From positions 1-53,721 of the forward strand of contig NZ_NBXB01000013.1 in NCBI RefSeq assembly GCF_003399635.1: 53,721 bases of DNA, read 5' to 3'. How positions within the stretch are numbered: position 1 is the first letter of the stretch; every line of letters starts with the position of its first letter. The position numbers and the translations under genes were made by a program. Below the pieces are notes generated by a model. It made no database searches and was not told the origin of the DNA. It saw only the letters and a program-made list of their open reading frames with translations. The DNA comes from Subtercola boreus (lineage in GTDB: Bacteria > Actinomycetota > Actinomycetes > Actinomycetales > Microbacteriaceae). Below, piece after piece: positions 16,984-23,850 of this stretch.

Positions 16984-17817
16984 TCAGTCGGGGATGTAGT
17001 TGAACTCGTCGGGGTTCGGGCCCGTGCGCTCGTCGCGGTTCAGGCCATCCAGGGCCGCGAGGTCAGCGTCGGTCAGTGCGAAGTCGAAGAGGGCGAAGTT
17101 CTCCTCGACGCGGGAGCGCGTCACCGACTTGGGGAAGACGATGTCGCCGCGCTGGATGTGCCAGCGCAGGGTGACCTGGGCGGGGGAATTTCCGAGGCGG
17201 TCGGCGATGGCCGTGATGGCCTCGTCGTCGAGCACCTTGCCCTGGGCGATGGGCGACCAGGCCTCGGTCGCGATGCCGTGTTCGGTGTCGAAGGCCCGCA
17301 GAACATCCTGCGTCAGGTACGGGTGCACCTCGATCTGGTTGACGGCGGGCACGATCTCAGCCTCGTCGAACAGGCGCTGCAGGTGGTGCTGCTGGAAGTT
17401 CGAGACGCCGATGGCCTTGACCCGTCCCGAGGCGAGGATCTCCTCCATCGCCTTCCAGGTCTCGAGGTAGTCGCCGACCTTCGGCAGCGGCCAGTGGATC
17501 AGGAACAGGTCGAGGTACTCGAACCCCAGTGCCTCGAGCGTGCCGTCGAACGCCTTGAGCGCGGCATCCCGGGCGTGGAAGCCGTTGTTCAGCTTGCTCG
17601 TGACGAAGATGTCCTCGCGTGCGAGGCCCGACGCGGCAACGGCCTGCCCGACCTCTTTCTCGTTGCCGTACATCTCGGCCGTGTCGATGTGGCGGTAGCC
17701 GACTTCGAGGGCGGCGAGCGTGGCGTCCTTCGTGTCGGTGGGATGGATCTGGAACACGCCGAAGCCCAGCTGGGGGATCTCCACGCCGTTGTTCAGGGTC
17801 ACTGTGGGAACTGTCAT
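16984..17817 (-). CDS. Aldo/keto reductase
   Basis: This is an NADPH-dependent carbonyl reductase of the 2,5-diketo-D-gluconate reductase type, 277 residues from ATG 17817. The tetrad is visible: Asp and Tyr in RHIDTAEMYGNEKEVG, Lys in FVTSKLNNGFH, His in LFLIHWPLP. The cofactor-binding end reads GDIVFPKSVTRSRVEENFALF. The longer frame from 17898 is unlikely because it crosses the divergent region. The physiological substrate is unknown; such enzymes detoxify aldehydes or reduce keto-sugars. Confidence 0.92.
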   Translation of the reverse strand: MTVPTVTLNNGVEIPQLGFGVFQIHPTDTKDATLAALEVGYRHIDTAEMYGNEKEVGQAVAASGLAREDIFVTSKLNNGFHARDAALKAFDGTLEALGFEYLDLFLIHWPLPKVGDYLETWKAMEEILASGRVKAIGVSNFQQHHLQRLFDEAEIVPAVNQIEVHPYLTQDVLRAFDTEHGIATEAWSPIAQGKVLDDEAITAIADRLGNSPAQVTLRWHIQRGDIVFPKSVTRSRVEENFALFDFALTDADLAALDGLNRDERTGPNPDEFNYIPD

Positions 17818-17897
17818 GCTTCCAACGCTACGCTCGCTTCGACAAGGCAGGCCAATTGGCAGCTGACCCTTGCGCTCGCGCGTCTGGATGCTCGTCA

Positions 17898-17903
17898 TAG
17901 GCT
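17898..17903 (+). promoter_or_regulatory. -10 box in front of the M3 peptidase remnant
   Basis: TAGGCT ends seven bases before ATG 17911. The promoter has survived though the gene has collapsed. Confidence 0.4.
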
Positions 17904-17910
17904 TCAGGGC

Positions 17911-18024
17911 ATGAGCAATCCGTTCTTCGAGTCCGGCACCGTGCCGTATGCGTTGCCGCCGTTCGAGGGGTGGCGTGCCGCAGAGATCGCTCCGCTCCTG
18001 GCGCGCCGAGGGCTGGACGGCTAG
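17911..18024 (+). pseudogene. In-frame collapsed M3 metallopeptidase (Dcp-type), 37 codons
   Basis: The frame starts MSNPFFESGTVPYALPPF, closely resembling the first residues of M3 oligopeptidases/dipeptidyl carboxypeptidases (NPFF..STLPY.LPPF). It ends EIAPLLARRGLDG, resembling their last residues (I.PLL.RRGL). About 2 kb of catalytic domain, including the HEXXH zinc site, is missing. The deletion junction lies near codons 20-24 and kept the frame. A -10 box remains. The stop codon TAG shares the palindrome CTAG with the stop of the convergent DUF2809 gene. The peptide has no expected enzyme activity. Confidence 0.7.
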
Positions 18025-18494
18025 CGCTCGGGCGTGCGCGGCCCGACCGGCCGGGCCCGCAGGGCCCTGCGGGCGGTGGCGTCGAGCGCGGTGACGACGG
18101 CGATCCCCGCCGCGTAGGCGAGGAGGTCGACGGGCGAGAAGGTACTGCCGAGCAGCAGTGCAGCGGGTGGGAACGTGCTCGCGATGCTCAGGGGAACACC
18201 GGTGAGCTGGAAGAGCTCCACCGCGGCGCAGAGGACCAGGGCAACGAGGCCGACGCGCACCGGGTGCACTCGCGGTGCGATCACAGCGACCACGAGGTAG
18301 ACGAGCACGGCGTAGAGCGCGTCGCCGGCGATGTCGCCAGGAGCGCCGGTGGCCTGGGTGTGCACGGAAAGCCCGGCGACGATCGTGACCAGCGCCGCGG
18401 AGCCCAACGCGAGGCGCCTCCGCAGTGTGCGGCTCCTCGGCAGTCCGTCGTGCGGCGGAATACCCGGGTCCGGAGCGGAGGCCGTGGGATCCAT
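18021..18494 (-). CDS. DUF2809 family membrane protein
   Basis: This 157-residue protein has about four membrane helices: LALGSAALVTIVAGLSVH, GDALYAVLVYLVVAVIAP, VGLVALVLCAAVELFQLTG and a last one containing FSPVDLLAYAAGIAVVTAL. The GDALYA ... AAVELFQL ... LGSTFSPVDLLAYAAG pattern fits DUF2809. No function is known. It lies 18 bases downstream of the DUF3515 lipoprotein gene and is probably co-transcribed with it. It converges on the M3 peptidase remnant, with which it shares a CTAG stop. Confidence 0.75.
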   Translation of the reverse strand: MDPTASAPDPGIPPHDGLPRSRTLRRRLALGSAALVTIVAGLSVHTQATGAPGDIAGDALYAVLVYLVVAVIAPRVHPVRVGLVALVLCAAVELFQLTGVPLSIASTFPPAALLLGSTFSPVDLLAYAAGIAVVTALDATARRALRARPVGPRTPER

Positions 18495-18512
18495 CAGGGC
18501 GGGGCGGGGGCG

Positions 18513-19181
18513 TCAGCCGGCCGGAGTCGGCGGAGTGGTCTCGATGACGAACGGCGCGCCGGTGTCAGCGGGTGCGGACGTGGCGGGATCGGGTATGGGG
18601 GCGGTGGCTCCGCCTGTTGCTCCACCGGTGGCGGGGTCGGTTGCCCCGCCCGTCGCTCCGCCCGTGGCGGTGCCTCCCGTTCCGAGCACATTATCGGGAT
18701 TGGTGCAGACCGACGTCTGCGGGATGGAGGCGATGGCGCTCTGCAGGTCGATCAGCACGGTGGTCGCAGAGACCGCAGTGGAATCCACGATCACCTGGGT
18801 CGCAGGGTTCCGGCCGAACGTCGTGTAGGTGTAGCTGGGCTTCTCGGAGTCGTCTTCGATCCACTGGATGCTCTGGCCGGTCTGCCCGGTCGTTGTTCCG
18901 ATGTCGAGGCAGGGGAGCGTCGTCGGGCCGTACTCGGCCACCCCGCAGCGGAGAAGCACCGAGGCAGGCGAACCCCACGCCGCCGTCGCCTGGGCATTCG
19001 TCTCACGGCTCGACTCGTCCGCGACCGTCAACGGAAGCCTCACCATCACTTCGGCGCACCCGGGGTCGGTGGCGCCGGCTGCGGGATCGAGAGCCACGGT
19101 CGGAGCGCAACCTGTCACGGCTGCGACGACGAGGGCAGCCGCGAGGGCACCCGGAACCAGGAGGCGTTTACGGGGAGGCAT
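18513..19181 (-). CDS. DUF3515 family lipoprotein
   Basis: The 222-residue product from ATG 19181 has a basic N-terminus (MPPRKR), a hydrophobic core and a lipobox ending AVTGC, so it should be a membrane-anchored lipoprotein outside the cell. The DUF3515 domain includes CAEVMVRLPLTVA and a run to WGSPASVLLRCGVAEYGPTT with two Cys, later CLDI and SVCTNP. The C-terminus is a Thr/Gly/Ala repeat tail (GGATGGATDPATGGATGGAT), encoded by a short tandem repeat near 18605-18680. In actinobacteria DUF3515 commonly sits between ddl and thiL; here it is inverted relative to both. Function unknown. Confidence 0.85.
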   Translation of the reverse strand: MPPRKRLLVPGALAAALVVAAVTGCAPTVALDPAAGATDPGCAEVMVRLPLTVADESSRETNAQATAAWGSPASVLLRCGVAEYGPTTLPCLDIGTTTGQTGQSIQWIEDDSEKPSYTYTTFGRNPATQVIVDSTAVSATTVLIDLQSAIASIPQTSVCTNPDNVLGTGGTATGGATGGATDPATGGATGGATAPIPDPATSAPADTGAPFVIETTPPTPAG

Positions 19182-19188
19182 CACCAAC

Positions 19189-19198
19189 AGGCTACCGT
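19189..19198. promoter_or_regulatory. Overlapping divergent -10 boxes
   Basis: Minus-strand TAGCCT (19194-19189) stands seven bases before the DUF3515 ATG. Plus-strand TACCGT (19193-19198) stands six bases before the thiL GTG. The boxes share two base pairs, and only 23 bases separate the two start codons. Both mRNAs would be leaderless and could not be started at once. Confidence 0.55.
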
Positions 19199-19204
19199 TG
19201 AGCT

Positions 19205-20404
19205 GTGGACACCCGTGGGGCAGACCCTCAGCTTTCGCGCGAAGACGCACCCGGCAACCCGCGTGCCGGAGGGCAGGCCGCCGCTTCGCCGGAGGACACC
19301 CTCGCCAGCGTCGGCGAGGTCGCTGCCCTGGCGCGCATCTTCCCTCGGCTGCCGGATGCCGACGCGGCGCTGGTCGGCCCGGGAGACGACGCCGCCGTCG
19401 TGGCCGCGCCCGACGGTCGGTTCGTGGTGACGACGGACACGATGATCCACGGCCCCGATTTCCGGCTCGCCTGGTCGACGCCGCACGATCTGGGCTGGAA
19501 GGCCGCCGTGACGAACCTGTCGGATGTCGCAGCGATGGGAGCCACGCCGAGCGCACTCGTCGTGGCTATCGCTGCACCACTCGGCACGACGGTCACTGCC
19601 CTCGAGGGCATCGCCGACGGGCTCCGGGACGCCTGCGCGGCGCTCTCACCCGGCACCGGCGTGGTCGGCGGAGACCTGTCGGTGTCGAACACCCTCGTGC
19701 TGGCGGTGACGGCGTTCGGAGACCTGGCTGGACGTGCGCCGGTACTGCGGTCGGGGGCGCGCCCGGGCGACCGGGTCGCCGTGGCGGGAGCGCTCGGCCT
19801 TGCGGGGGCGGGTATCGCCAAACTGTTCGCCGAGGGGCAGTCCGACGCCAGCGCGCCCGACGGCCTGCCACCAGGCACGCAGCACGGCCTGCCAAAAGTC
19901 GTGCCAGCGACCGGCCGTCAGGCCGGCATCCTCAGCCCCGACGTCGCCGCCGGGCGTGCTGTGCGTGCTGCGCACCCCGCCATTGTGGAGGCGCAGCTGG
20001 CGCCGGTCTCGCCTCTGGCAGCCGGACCGCGCGCGGCCGATGCCGGTGCCACCGCGATGCTCGACGTGTCTGACGGGCTGGTGCTCGACGCGGGGCGTAT
20101 CGCCGTGGCGAGTGGGTGTTCTCTCGAGTTGTTCCATGACGCCATCGAAGCCGAAGGCCGGACCCTCCGGGAGCTCGACGGCTCGATCGGTGGAGACGCA
20201 GAGGATTTCGTGCTCTGTGGAGGAGAGGACCACTCCCTCCTTGCGACCTTCCCGCCGGGTGCGACACTGCCGGAGGAGTTCCGGGTGATCGGCGAGGTGC
20301 GCGAAGGGGAGGACGGGCATCCGCGGGTCACCGTGGGCGGCAGAGCCTACGTGAGGCCGGGTGGCTGGGACCCGTTCGACGACTGGAACGGCGCAATCGG
20401 CTGA
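19205..20404 (+). CDS. thiL: Thiamine-monophosphate kinase
   Basis: ThiL phosphorylates thiamine monophosphate to the active diphosphate. From GTG 19205 the protein has 399 residues, longer than usual. The first 35 residues are a Gly/Pro/Ala-rich extension. Core motifs: LVGPGDDAAVVAAPDG (Mg-binding Asp pair), TTDTMIHGPDFR, LGWKAAVTNLSDVAAMGA, VGGDLSVSN. An insertion of about 65 residues (QSDASAPDGLPPGTQHGLP onward) lies between the RVAVAGALGLAGAG strand and MLDVSDGLVLDAG. The gene is leaderless by its -10 position. Confidence 0.93.
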   Translation: MDTRGADPQLSREDAPGNPRAGGQAAASPEDTLASVGEVAALARIFPRLPDADAALVGPGDDAAVVAAPDGRFVVTTDTMIHGPDFRLAWSTPHDLGWKAAVTNLSDVAAMGATPSALVVAIAAPLGTTVTALEGIADGLRDACAALSPGTGVVGGDLSVSNTLVLAVTAFGDLAGRAPVLRSGARPGDRVAVAGALGLAGAGIAKLFAEGQSDASAPDGLPPGTQHGLPKVVPATGRQAGILSPDVAAGRAVRAAHPAIVEAQLAPVSPLAAGPRAADAGATAMLDVSDGLVLDAGRIAVASGCSLELFHDAIEAEGRTLRELDGSIGGDAEDFVLCGGEDHSLLATFPPGATLPEEFRVIGEVREGEDGHPRVTVGGRAYVRPGGWDPFDDWNGAIG

Positions 20405-20490
20405 GTCTGGATCCCCGATTAGACTGTGGGATTGTATTGGCGCGATCGAGCAGTGAACGCGTGACCTGGCTGAACGGAATGAGCGCGAAC

Positions 20491-20799
20491 ATGGGCAAAC
20501 TGATCTATGGCACGCCTGGTGTGGAGATCGAGTTCGACGACCGGGTGCTCGCGCACCTGCGAGTGGTCATCGTCACGAAGCTCCGCCGGGCCGAGTCGTT
20601 CACAATGCAGTACGCCTACGGTCCGGATGCGGGAGCCGGTCACGCGTCTCTCTGGATGCATCCGTCGATTCCGCTGCAGTTCAAGTTCTACGGCAGCAAG
20701 GAGCCGGTGCTGAACCGTGCCTGGATCGAAGCGCTGATGCTCGGTGCGAGCACCACCGTCGGCCTGCAACTGCTCCCGGAGCCCGACCCCGGGCGCTGA
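20491..20799 (+). CDS. DUF7882 family small protein
   Basis: The 102-residue protein starts MGKLIYGTPGVEIEFDDRVL and ends in an acidic tail. Conserved-looking blocks are AHLRVVIVTKLRRAESF, WMHPSIPLQFKF and LNRAWIEALM. Such proteins are common in Microbacteriaceae and are often mislabelled ATP-dependent DNA ligase, for which no motif is present. The start could be ATG 20479 (MSANMGK), but the family begins MGKLIYG. A -10 box, TAGACT, lies at 20420-20425. Function unknown. Confidence 0.75.
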   Translation: MGKLIYGTPGVEIEFDDRVLAHLRVVIVTKLRRAESFTMQYAYGPDAGAGHASLWMHPSIPLQFKFYGSKEPVLNRAWIEALMLGASTTVGLQLLPEPDPGR

Positions 20800-20824
20800 C
20801 GTTCCGACCCTCCCGAAACGCAGA

Positions 20825-20884
20825 GCCGACTTTCCCGTTTGCGCCGCCCTTCGGGCGTTTTGGTGCACAAACGGGAAAGTCGGC
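20825..20884. terminator. Perfect 17-bp inverted repeat enclosing a small terminator
   Basis: The arms GCCGACTTTCCCGTTTG and its exact complement (20825-20841, 20868-20884) enclose CGCCC-TTC-GGGCG followed by TTTT (20845-20861). It lies between the DUF7882 gene and the convergent drug exporter. The inner hairpin is a classic plus-strand terminator; the outer arms work on both strands. Confidence 0.85.
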
Positions 20885-20919
20885 GTGGGTGGGCGAGGGG
20901 CGCGCGGGTGGGCGGACGC

Positions 20920-22503
20920 TCAGCGGCTGAGCGACGCACCTTCGGTAGCGGGAGCTGCGTCACGGTCGAGCGTCGTCGCCAGAGGCTTCTCCTTCACGAA
21001 GAAGAGCAGAACCGTCGCGATGAGCACTAGCGGCACCATGTAGAGGAACACTGGGGTCAGAGCGTCGTTGTACGACCCGACGATGATGTCGCGCACCGCG
21101 GACGGCAGGCTCCGCACCAGATCGGGTGTGAACGAATTGCTGCCACCGGCCGTGCCCGCACCGGCGGGAAGGCGCTCGGCCATCAGCGAGGTCAGCTTGG
21201 CGACGAACAGCGAACCGACCACGGCGGAGCCCAGTGAGGCACCGATCTGGCGGAAGTAGTTGTTCGACGCGGTCGCCGTGCCCACCTCACGGAGGGGGAA
21301 GGAGTTCTGAACGATGAGGATCAGTATCTGCATGCACATACCGAGCCCGATACCCATGATCGCGAGGTAGGCGCAGATGATCCAGACGGGCATCCCGGCA
21401 GTCATGGTCGACAGCAGCAGGAGCGCGACCGCCGTGATGACCGTGCCGATGATCGGCAGGAACTTGTAGTGGCCCGTGCGGCTGACCAGCTGGCCAGACC
21501 CGATCGAAATGACCAGCAGGCCCGCCATCAGCGGAATCAGCAGCAGACCGGCCTGGGTGGCGGTCGCCCCCGTCACCATCTGCATGTAGGTCGGCAGGTA
21601 CGCCAGGGCTCCGAACATCGCGATGCCGATGATCAGGCCGGCGATCGTCGTCAGGTTGAAGTTGCGGTCCTTGAACAGATGCGGAGGCATGATCGGCTCC
21701 ACGGCGCGCCGTTCGACCATGATGAAGGCGATCGCCGCCAGCACGGTTCCGGCGATCAGGCCGACGATGGTGGGCGAATCCCAGGCGTAGGTGTTGCCAC
21801 CCCAGGTCGTGGTCAGCACGAGGCCGGTCGACGCGAGGGCCAGGAGCACCATGCCGGGGAAGTCGATCCGCGGCTTCGTCTGGGACCCCTTCGGCAGGTG
21901 CAGGAACATCACGGCTGACAGGATCGCCAGGAGGCCCAGGGGGATGTTCATCCAGAATCCCCATCGCCAGCCGGGACCCTCGGTGAACCAGCCGCCGAGC
22001 AGCGGACCGGCAACCGACGACAGCGCGAACACGCCGCCCATGATTCCCATGTACTTGCCGCGCTCGCGGGCAGGCACGACGTCGGCGATGATGGCCTGCG
22101 AGAGGATCATCAGCCCGCCGCCACCGAGGCCCTGGATGGCGCGGCCCACGATGAGCTGCCCCATGTCGGGGGCGAGCCCTCCTACGATCGAGCCGAGGAT
22201 GAACAGGCTGATCGCCGCGATGAAGAGGCCCTTGCGGCCGATGAGGTCGCCGAGCTTGCCGTAGACCGGCAGCATGATGGTGGATGCCAGGATGTAGGCG
22301 GTGGTGACCCACAGCATGTACTGCACGCCGTTCAGTTCACCGACAATCGTGGGCAGTGCGGTGCTGAAGATGGTCTGGTCGAGCGATGCGAGCAGCATCG
22401 TCACCATCAGGCCGGCGAAGACGAGCAGGATGTTGCGTCTGGTTGCCTGATCGGCCGCAGGCGTTGGTGCTGCGGCGACTTTCGGTGCGGTTGCGGTACT
22501 CAT
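20920..22503 (-). CDS. MFS multidrug exporter, DHA2 (EmrB/QacA) family
   Basis: This 527-residue inner-membrane proton antiporter has the layout of 14-helix drug exporters. Seen: the first helix motif SLDQTIFSTALPTIVGEL, the loop GKLGDLIGRKGLFIAAISLF, and the antiporter motif in GLGGGGLMILSQAIIADVV and ALSSVAGPLLGGWFTEG. The C-terminal tail is short and acidic. The start ATG overlaps the TetR gene stop by four bases, so regulator and pump form one operon. The drug substrate is unknown. Confidence 0.93.
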   Translation of the reverse strand: MSTATAPKVAAAPTPAADQATRRNILLVFAGLMVTMLLASLDQTIFSTALPTIVGELNGVQYMLWVTTAYILASTIMLPVYGKLGDLIGRKGLFIAAISLFILGSIVGGLAPDMGQLIVGRAIQGLGGGGLMILSQAIIADVVPARERGKYMGIMGGVFALSSVAGPLLGGWFTEGPGWRWGFWMNIPLGLLAILSAVMFLHLPKGSQTKPRIDFPGMVLLALASTGLVLTTTWGGNTYAWDSPTIVGLIAGTVLAAIAFIMVERRAVEPIMPPHLFKDRNFNLTTIAGLIIGIAMFGALAYLPTYMQMVTGATATQAGLLLIPLMAGLLVISIGSGQLVSRTGHYKFLPIIGTVITAVALLLLSTMTAGMPVWIICAYLAIMGIGLGMCMQILILIVQNSFPLREVGTATASNNYFRQIGASLGSAVVGSLFVAKLTSLMAERLPAGAGTAGGSNSFTPDLVRSLPSAVRDIIVGSYNDALTPVFLYMVPLVLIATVLLFFVKEKPLATTLDRDAAPATEGASLSR

Positions 22504-23120
22504 TGGATCTTCTTCGTTACCTCTCTGACGAGCGAGACCGCTCGTGATTCAAGCTGTTCTGGGGGAGTTGTGCTGCCGGTGGCGACCCACTCCCTGATCG
22601 CGATCCGAACGCCGCTGCCGCAGAGCGCGAGCAGCATCTCGGCGTTGGTCTCTCGAGGGGACGGATCGGGATCGCTCTCGACGAGCGTTCTGACGGCGGC
22701 GATGAGTTCATCGGCCATGCGCGTCATCTGGTTGAGCTGCCGGGAGAGCAGCTCGGGGTGCGCCTTGACGAGGTTCATGCGCTGTTCGCGGAGGTCGGTC
22801 TCGCCGATCATCGGCGCGATGACCGCGAGCAGCAGCCGCACGACAGACGACACGAGCTCGCTGCCGTCGGCGCGAACGGTGTAGAGGCCGATCGTCTGGC
22901 TGGTGAGCTGGAAGTCGCGCACGCCCAGTACGGCGTCTTCCTTACTGTCGAAGTAGTTGAAGAACGTGCGCGGCGAGACTCCCGCTTCTTCGCTGATCGC
23001 ATCGACGGTCGCCGGGGCCAGTCCGTCCCGAAGCGCGAGCGTGACCGCAGCGAGTTCAAGCCGGGCTCGTGTCTCGATGCGCTTGCGATCGCGCAGCCCG
23101 AGCTCGGAGGGAATATTCAT
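22500..23120 (-). CDS. TetR family transcriptional regulator
   Basis: This is a one-component repressor of 206 residues. The N-terminal helix-turn-helix reads ATVDAISEEAGVSPRTFFNY then FDSKEDAVL. The C-terminal ligand domain is helical and variable. It is encoded upstream of, and overlapping, the MFS exporter, so it most likely represses the exporter until the drug binds. The start at 23120 lies seven bases after a TAAAGT box, suggesting a leaderless mRNA. Two inverted repeats lie just upstream. Confidence 0.9.
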   Translation of the reverse strand: MNIPSELGLRDRKRIETRARLELAAVTLALRDGLAPATVDAISEEAGVSPRTFFNYFDSKEDAVLGVRDFQLTSQTIGLYTVRADGSELVSSVVRLLLAVIAPMIGETDLREQRMNLVKAHPELLSRQLNQMTRMADELIAAVRTLVESDPDPSPRETNAEMLLALCGSGVRIAIREWVATGSTTPPEQLESRAVSLVREVTKKIQ

Positions 23121-23126
23121 AGCCGC

Positions 23127-23167
23127 AACTTTACGCTTTATGCAAAGTTACGCAAGTGCAAACTTGC
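23127..23167 (-). promoter_or_regulatory. TetR operator region
   Basis: Two inverted repeats sit side by side: AACTTT-N11-AAAGTT (23127-23149), covering the -10 box TAAAGT (23133-23128), and a perfect GCAAGT-N4-ACTTGC (23152-23167) near the expected -35. Both are placed for autorepression by the TetR protein. Confidence 0.6.
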
Positions 23168-23217
23168 AGTACTGCAGCTATTACTCAGATTGGGTGCGAA
23201 TTCTGAGAGAACTCAGA

Positions 23218-23799
23218 TCACGCCGTAGTGAGCCACCACAGCGTCGTCTCGCCGTAGTCCTTGCGGCGATCGGCCACCAGGGTCGCCGGAAGTGTCGGCT
23301 GAGGGGAGCGGGAGGTGCGTTCGACCACGATCACGGCGCCCGGCATGACCCGGGAGCCGAGCATCCGCAGACCGTCCGCCAGCTCGTCCTCGGGCAGGTC
23401 GTAGGGCGGGTCCACGAAGACGATGTCGAACGTCGAGACGGTCGCGGCGAGAAAATGCGCCACCGACTGGGTCAGAACGTGGATGCGCGGCTTCCCAGCG
23501 CCGCGCTGCCCGGCACCGGCGGCCGCCTTCTGGATGACCGCAGCATTGTTCTTCGCCACGCGGGCAGCCCCGGGGTTCTTCTCGACCAGGGTGATCTCCG
23601 CGGCGCCGCGACTGGCGGCTTCCAGTCCGAGCGCTCCCGAGCCGGCATACAGGTCGAGCACTGCGGAGCCGGCCACGACGCCTCGTGCTTCGAGGGCCGA
23701 GAAGATCGCCTCGCGCACGCGGTCGCTGGTCGGGCGCGTGCCTGTCGGCGGGACGGCGAGCCGCTGGGATCCGGCGTATCCGGCGATGATGCGGGTCAT
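23218..23799 (-). CDS. rsmD: 16S rRNA (guanine(966)-N(2))-methyltransferase
   Basis: RsmD methylates G966 of 16S rRNA during 30S assembly. The 193-residue protein starts MTRIIAGYAGSQRLAVPPTG. It has the SAM-binding LDLYAGSGALGLEAASRGA and the catalytic motif FVDPPYDLPEDEL. An insertion of about 12 residues (KAAAGAGQRGAGK) sits in a surface loop. Its -10 box is seven bases upstream of the ATG. It is divergent from recG. Confidence 0.95.
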   Translation of the reverse strand: MTRIIAGYAGSQRLAVPPTGTRPTSDRVREAIFSALEARGVVAGSAVLDLYAGSGALGLEAASRGAAEITLVEKNPGAARVAKNNAAVIQKAAAGAGQRGAGKPRIHVLTQSVAHFLAATVSTFDIVFVDPPYDLPEDELADGLRMLGSRVMPGAVIVVERTSRSPQPTLPATLVADRRKDYGETTLWWLTTA

Positions 23800-23806
23800 T
23801 GAAGAA

Positions 23807-23844
23807 ACCCTAGCGCTCCCGCTGTCGGGGGCGACGCCTAGAAT
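23807..23844. promoter_or_regulatory. Divergent leaderless promoters of rsmD and recG
   Basis: Minus-strand TAGGGT (23812-23807) lies seven bases before the rsmD ATG. Plus-strand TAGAAT (23839-23844) lies six bases before the recG ATG. Only 26 bases separate the boxes, so the -35 contacts must overlap. Confidence 0.55.
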
Positions 23845-23850
23845 CGGCGT

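Noticed and set aside
20491-20799. ATP-dependent DNA ligase label for the MGKLIYG protein
   Set aside because: At 102 residues it has no adenylation motif; the label is a common database carry-over for this small family.
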